A stretch of DNA of 64,000 nucleotides from Psychromonas sp. psych-6C06 (GTDB lineage Bacteria; Pseudomonadota; Gammaproteobacteria; Enterobacterales; Psychromonadaceae): the NCBI RefSeq assembly GCF_002835465.1, contig NZ_PIZM01000008.1, positions 1 to 64,000 on the forward strand, in the 5' to 3' direction. Below, in pieces: positions 62,003-64,000 of this stretch (position 1 is the stretch's first letter; each line of letters begins with the position of its first letter). Made by a program: the position numbers and the translations under genes. Below the pieces are notes generated by a model. That model saw only the letters and a list, made by a program, of their open reading frames with translations. It was not told the DNA's origin and did no database searches.

Positions 62003-64000
62003 CTAGCGTTTAAAAAGTAGCGTTTGAAAATCATTTTTAGCCATTGGTGTTCCCACAAGATAACCTTGGAATTGCGTACATCCCTTATCGATTAAAAATG
62101 CTAACTGCTGATCCGACTCGACCCCTTCAGCTACAACCTCTAAGTGTAATGCTTTCGCCATACTGATGATGGTACCAACTATGACCTGTTGATTATTATC
62201 TTGCATTAGATTGACAATGAAGGATTGATCAATTTTTAAAGTAGAAACGGGTAATACGCTTAAATAGGAGAATGAAGAGTACCCCGTACCAAAATCATCG
62301 ATTGCAAAGCATAAACCCAGTGCGCGTAGTTTATTTAATTTTTCAATGACGAGATCTTTATGGCTAAGTAAAACATTTTCAGTGATCTCTATTTCGATTA
62401 ATTTAGGATCAACTTTGGTTTCGGCCAAGTAAAATTCAATAGCATCCGTAAACCCTGATTGTATAAACTGTTTAGGACTAACGTTCACAGAAAGCGTGGT
62501 GAAACTATCTGGCAAGCCAATAGCTTGCCATTTTGCCAGTTGCTCAAATGCGCTTTTAATCACCCAATCCCCAAGAGGGAGAATCAAACCACTATCTTCA
62601 GCGACAGGGATAAACTCTGCGGGATTGACCCATCCCTGTGCACTATGTAACCATCGGATTAATGCTTCGGCTCCAATTAATTTACCTTGTGCATCTATAC
62701 GAGGCTGAAAATGTAGACTAAATTCATCATGATCTAATCCATAATGAATCTGCTTTTGTAAAGTATGTCTAGCCTGAATTTTTTGCTCAATCTCTTTGGC
62801 AAAGAATGAGATATTACTAAAGTGGCTGTCTTCAGAAAATTTAAGCGCCATGGAAGCTTGTCGTAACAAATCATTTGCATCACATTCAATAAGCGGGAAG
62901 AGTTCAATACCAAATGCACACGATAAGGCTAATTCAGTGCTATCTATGGTAAAAGTACCCTTTAAGTTTTGATCTAACTTTTTAGTAAACTCGAGCGCCA
63001 TCTCTGCTGCATATTCTCGATTTTGGTGTAGATCAGGGAGCAAGACAACAAATTCACTCTCATTAAGGTGCGCAATAAAATCAGGACCCGTTTTAGATGA
63101 TTCAATACGCCTAGCAATCGCAAATAATAGTTGTTCACTCCGGTAATGATCCTGAAACTCAATAATGGTCTTGTATTGATTACATTCTATAAAAATTATC
63201 GCGCCATACAGATTATTATGTTGGGCTCGTAAGGTTTCTTGCTCAAGGTTAATTAACAATTGTCTGCGATTAGGCAACAAAGTAACCTCATCAAATTGTG
63301 CTTGATAACTAAGTTTTTCTTGGGATTTTTTGTAATTGCTAACATCGGTATTGGTACCAATAACGCGAAGAGGTAAACCATTTGAATCCCAAGAAACCGT
63401 TTGCCCACGTGTTAAAATCCAACGGTATTCGCCGTTGTGGCATCGGATGCGATGGGTGCTTTCAAAAAATGAATTTTTCCCCGAAAAATGCATCTGGAGT
63501 TCATTTAAAACCAGAAAGAGATCATCCTCATGAATACGTGATTCCCACTCTTCAATACAGTTATTAATCTCTTCATTACTATAACCAATCATCTCTTTCC
63601 AACGTTCTGAATAATAAACGCAATCTTGTTCGATATTCCAATCCCAAACACCATCCCTAGCACCACTGAGTGCATATAATAGGCGTTGTTCATTGAACGA
63701 TAATTGATTGAATTTATCGCTCATTTGTGAAGAAAGATCTGCAAAGGAACGCTGTAATGCGCCAATTTCTCCCAAGCCTGATTGGTCGATATCTGCATTA
63801 TTAGAAACTTCGTAATGACGAGTGGATGCGGTAAGCTTGCTAACAGGCTTGATAATGATGCGATTAATAATATATACAAGCACCGCTAAGCTAAACAGCA
63901 AAATCATTGTAATTTTAATCAATGAAAATAGCGCTTCATAACGTAACTCTGTGATAGCACTTGTTAATGAATAACGAATGAATATCAATCCGTTAAACTT
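62003..64000 (-). CDS. Membrane GGDEF/EAL-type protein with PAS domain (5' part cut by window end)
   Basis: Only the last 666 codons are in the window; the frame is open to the edge. Visible parts are a membrane helix with HAMP (near the start), a PAS domain (DGVWDWNIEQD, TDVSNYKKS), a degenerate GGDEF domain (FDEVTLLPNRRQLL, then NESEF in place of GGDEF) and an EAL domain with GAEALIRW, ITENVLL, IDDFGTGYSS, LKIDQSFI and VAEGVES. The EAL residues for c-di-GMP hydrolysis are present, so it is probably a phosphodiesterase with an inactive cyclase domain. It leads into tamA. Confidence 0.9.
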   Translation of the reverse strand, partial: KFNGLIFIRYSLTSAITELRYEALFSLIKITMILLFSLAVLVYIINRIIIKPVSKLTASTRHYEVSNNADIDQSGLGEIGALQRSFADLSSQMSDKFNQLSFNEQRLLYALSGARDGVWDWNIEQDCVYYSERWKEMIGYSNEEINNCIEEWESRIHEDDLFLVLNELQMHFSGKNSFFESTHRIRCHNGEYRWILTRGQTVSWDSNGLPLRVIGTNTDVSNYKKSQEKLSYQAQFDEVTLLPNRRQLLINLEQETLRAQHNNLYGAIIFIECNQYKTIIEFQDHYRSEQLLFAIARRIESSKTGPDFIAHLNESEFVVLLPDLHQNREYAAEMALEFTKKLDQNLKGTFTIDSTELALSCAFGIELFPLIECDANDLLRQASMALKFSEDSHFSNISFFAKEIEQKIQARHTLQKQIHYGLDHDEFSLHFQPRIDAQGKLIGAEALIRWLHSAQGWVNPAEFIPVAEDSGLILPLGDWVIKSAFEQLAKWQAIGLPDSFTTLSVNVSPKQFIQSGFTDAIEFYLAETKVDPKLIEIEITENVLLSHKDLVIEKLNKLRALGLCFAIDDFGTGYSSFSYLSVLPVSTLKIDQSFIVNLMQDNNQQVIVGTIISMAKALHLEVVAEGVESDQQLAFLIDKGCTQFQGYLVGTPMAKNDFQTLLFKR

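Noticed and set aside
1-64000. CRISPR array, prophage or intact insertion sequence
   Set aside because: No regularly spaced direct repeats, phage genes or transposase reading frame were found anywhere.

Overview
The window is AT-rich DNA from a marine gammaproteobacterium. The mix of Vibrio-, Shewanella- and enterobacteria-like genes (hexR-pykA, ubiTUV, dapA-bamC, tamAB, cmoM, elyC, DUF2835, DUF2897, DUF3014, DUF6435), together with several families of short dispersed inverted repeats, fits Psychromonas or a close relative best. The genus is an inference. It is ordinary chromosome: no prophage, CRISPR array, conjugation genes or intact transposase was seen. Its own accessory signatures are integron attC sites at the left edge, MITE-like repeats, and a decayed stretch near 55-56 kb.

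Layout. 1-0.5 kb: two attC-like sites around one small membrane-protein gene, which looks like the last cassette of an integron array. 0.6-5 kb: small and accessory genes (DUF2805, a periplasmic solute-binding-like protein, a cold-shock-like/TM2 fusion, a YkgJ-type cysteine cluster protein, an EamA exporter, the lipocalin Blc). 5-10 kb: VF530, yaeQ, thiI, then divergent elyC and cmoM-DUF2835. 10-13.7 kb: sugar catabolism block with pykA and its probable regulator hexR on the minus strand, glk divergent, and HexR-like operators between; then tRNA-Ser(GGA). 14.3-21.3 kb: a TauE/SafE permease, then a TPP riboswitch heading a thiamin salvage cluster thiD-thiZXY-tenA-thiM-thiE. 21.9-24.5 kb: ubiUV and divergent ubiT for oxygen-independent ubiquinone synthesis. 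24.6-36.8 kb: a GST, a racemase-like protein, cnoX, dapA-bamC, purC, metY, and a GNAT/nitrilase fusion. 37-45.4 kb: yegD, a TPR lipoprotein with mrcB (PBP1b), ldhA, an MscS-type channel, a cold-shock protein and a HAD phosphatase. 45.4-50.5 kb: a Bax-like glucosaminidase, an M14 peptidase, a zinc-ribbon/TM2 protein, and a LexA-controlled umuDC operon. 50.7-56.3 kb: fasciclin, DUF3297, a rhodanese/STAS-like/methyltransferase/cold-shock-DUF1294 run, small unknown genes and decayed DNA. 56.3-64 kb: tamB, tamA and an EAL protein cut by the window end, all on the minus strand.

How the genes fit together. The thi block is a pyrimidine and thiazole salvage pathway: ThiXYZ imports a pyrimidine precursor, TenA trims it, ThiD and ThiM phosphorylate the two halves, and ThiE joins them; the riboswitch senses the end product. 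HexR, PykA and Glk form a glycolytic regulatory unit. UbiT, UbiU, UbiV and fermentative LdhA point to a facultative anaerobe. TamA/TamB, BamC, PBP1b and ElyC are envelope assembly factors.

Several genes too short for routine calling were found by reading the strands directly: DUF2897 (29045-29218), DUF6435 (34061-34240), a 31-residue membrane peptide (21781-21876) and a 34-residue basic peptide (43645-43749). Three repeat families (A, B and C) are described with coordinates. Some starts were moved from the longest reading frame because a ribosome binding site or family alignment decides them, notably TTG for cmoM (8832) and TTG for mrcB (41426).
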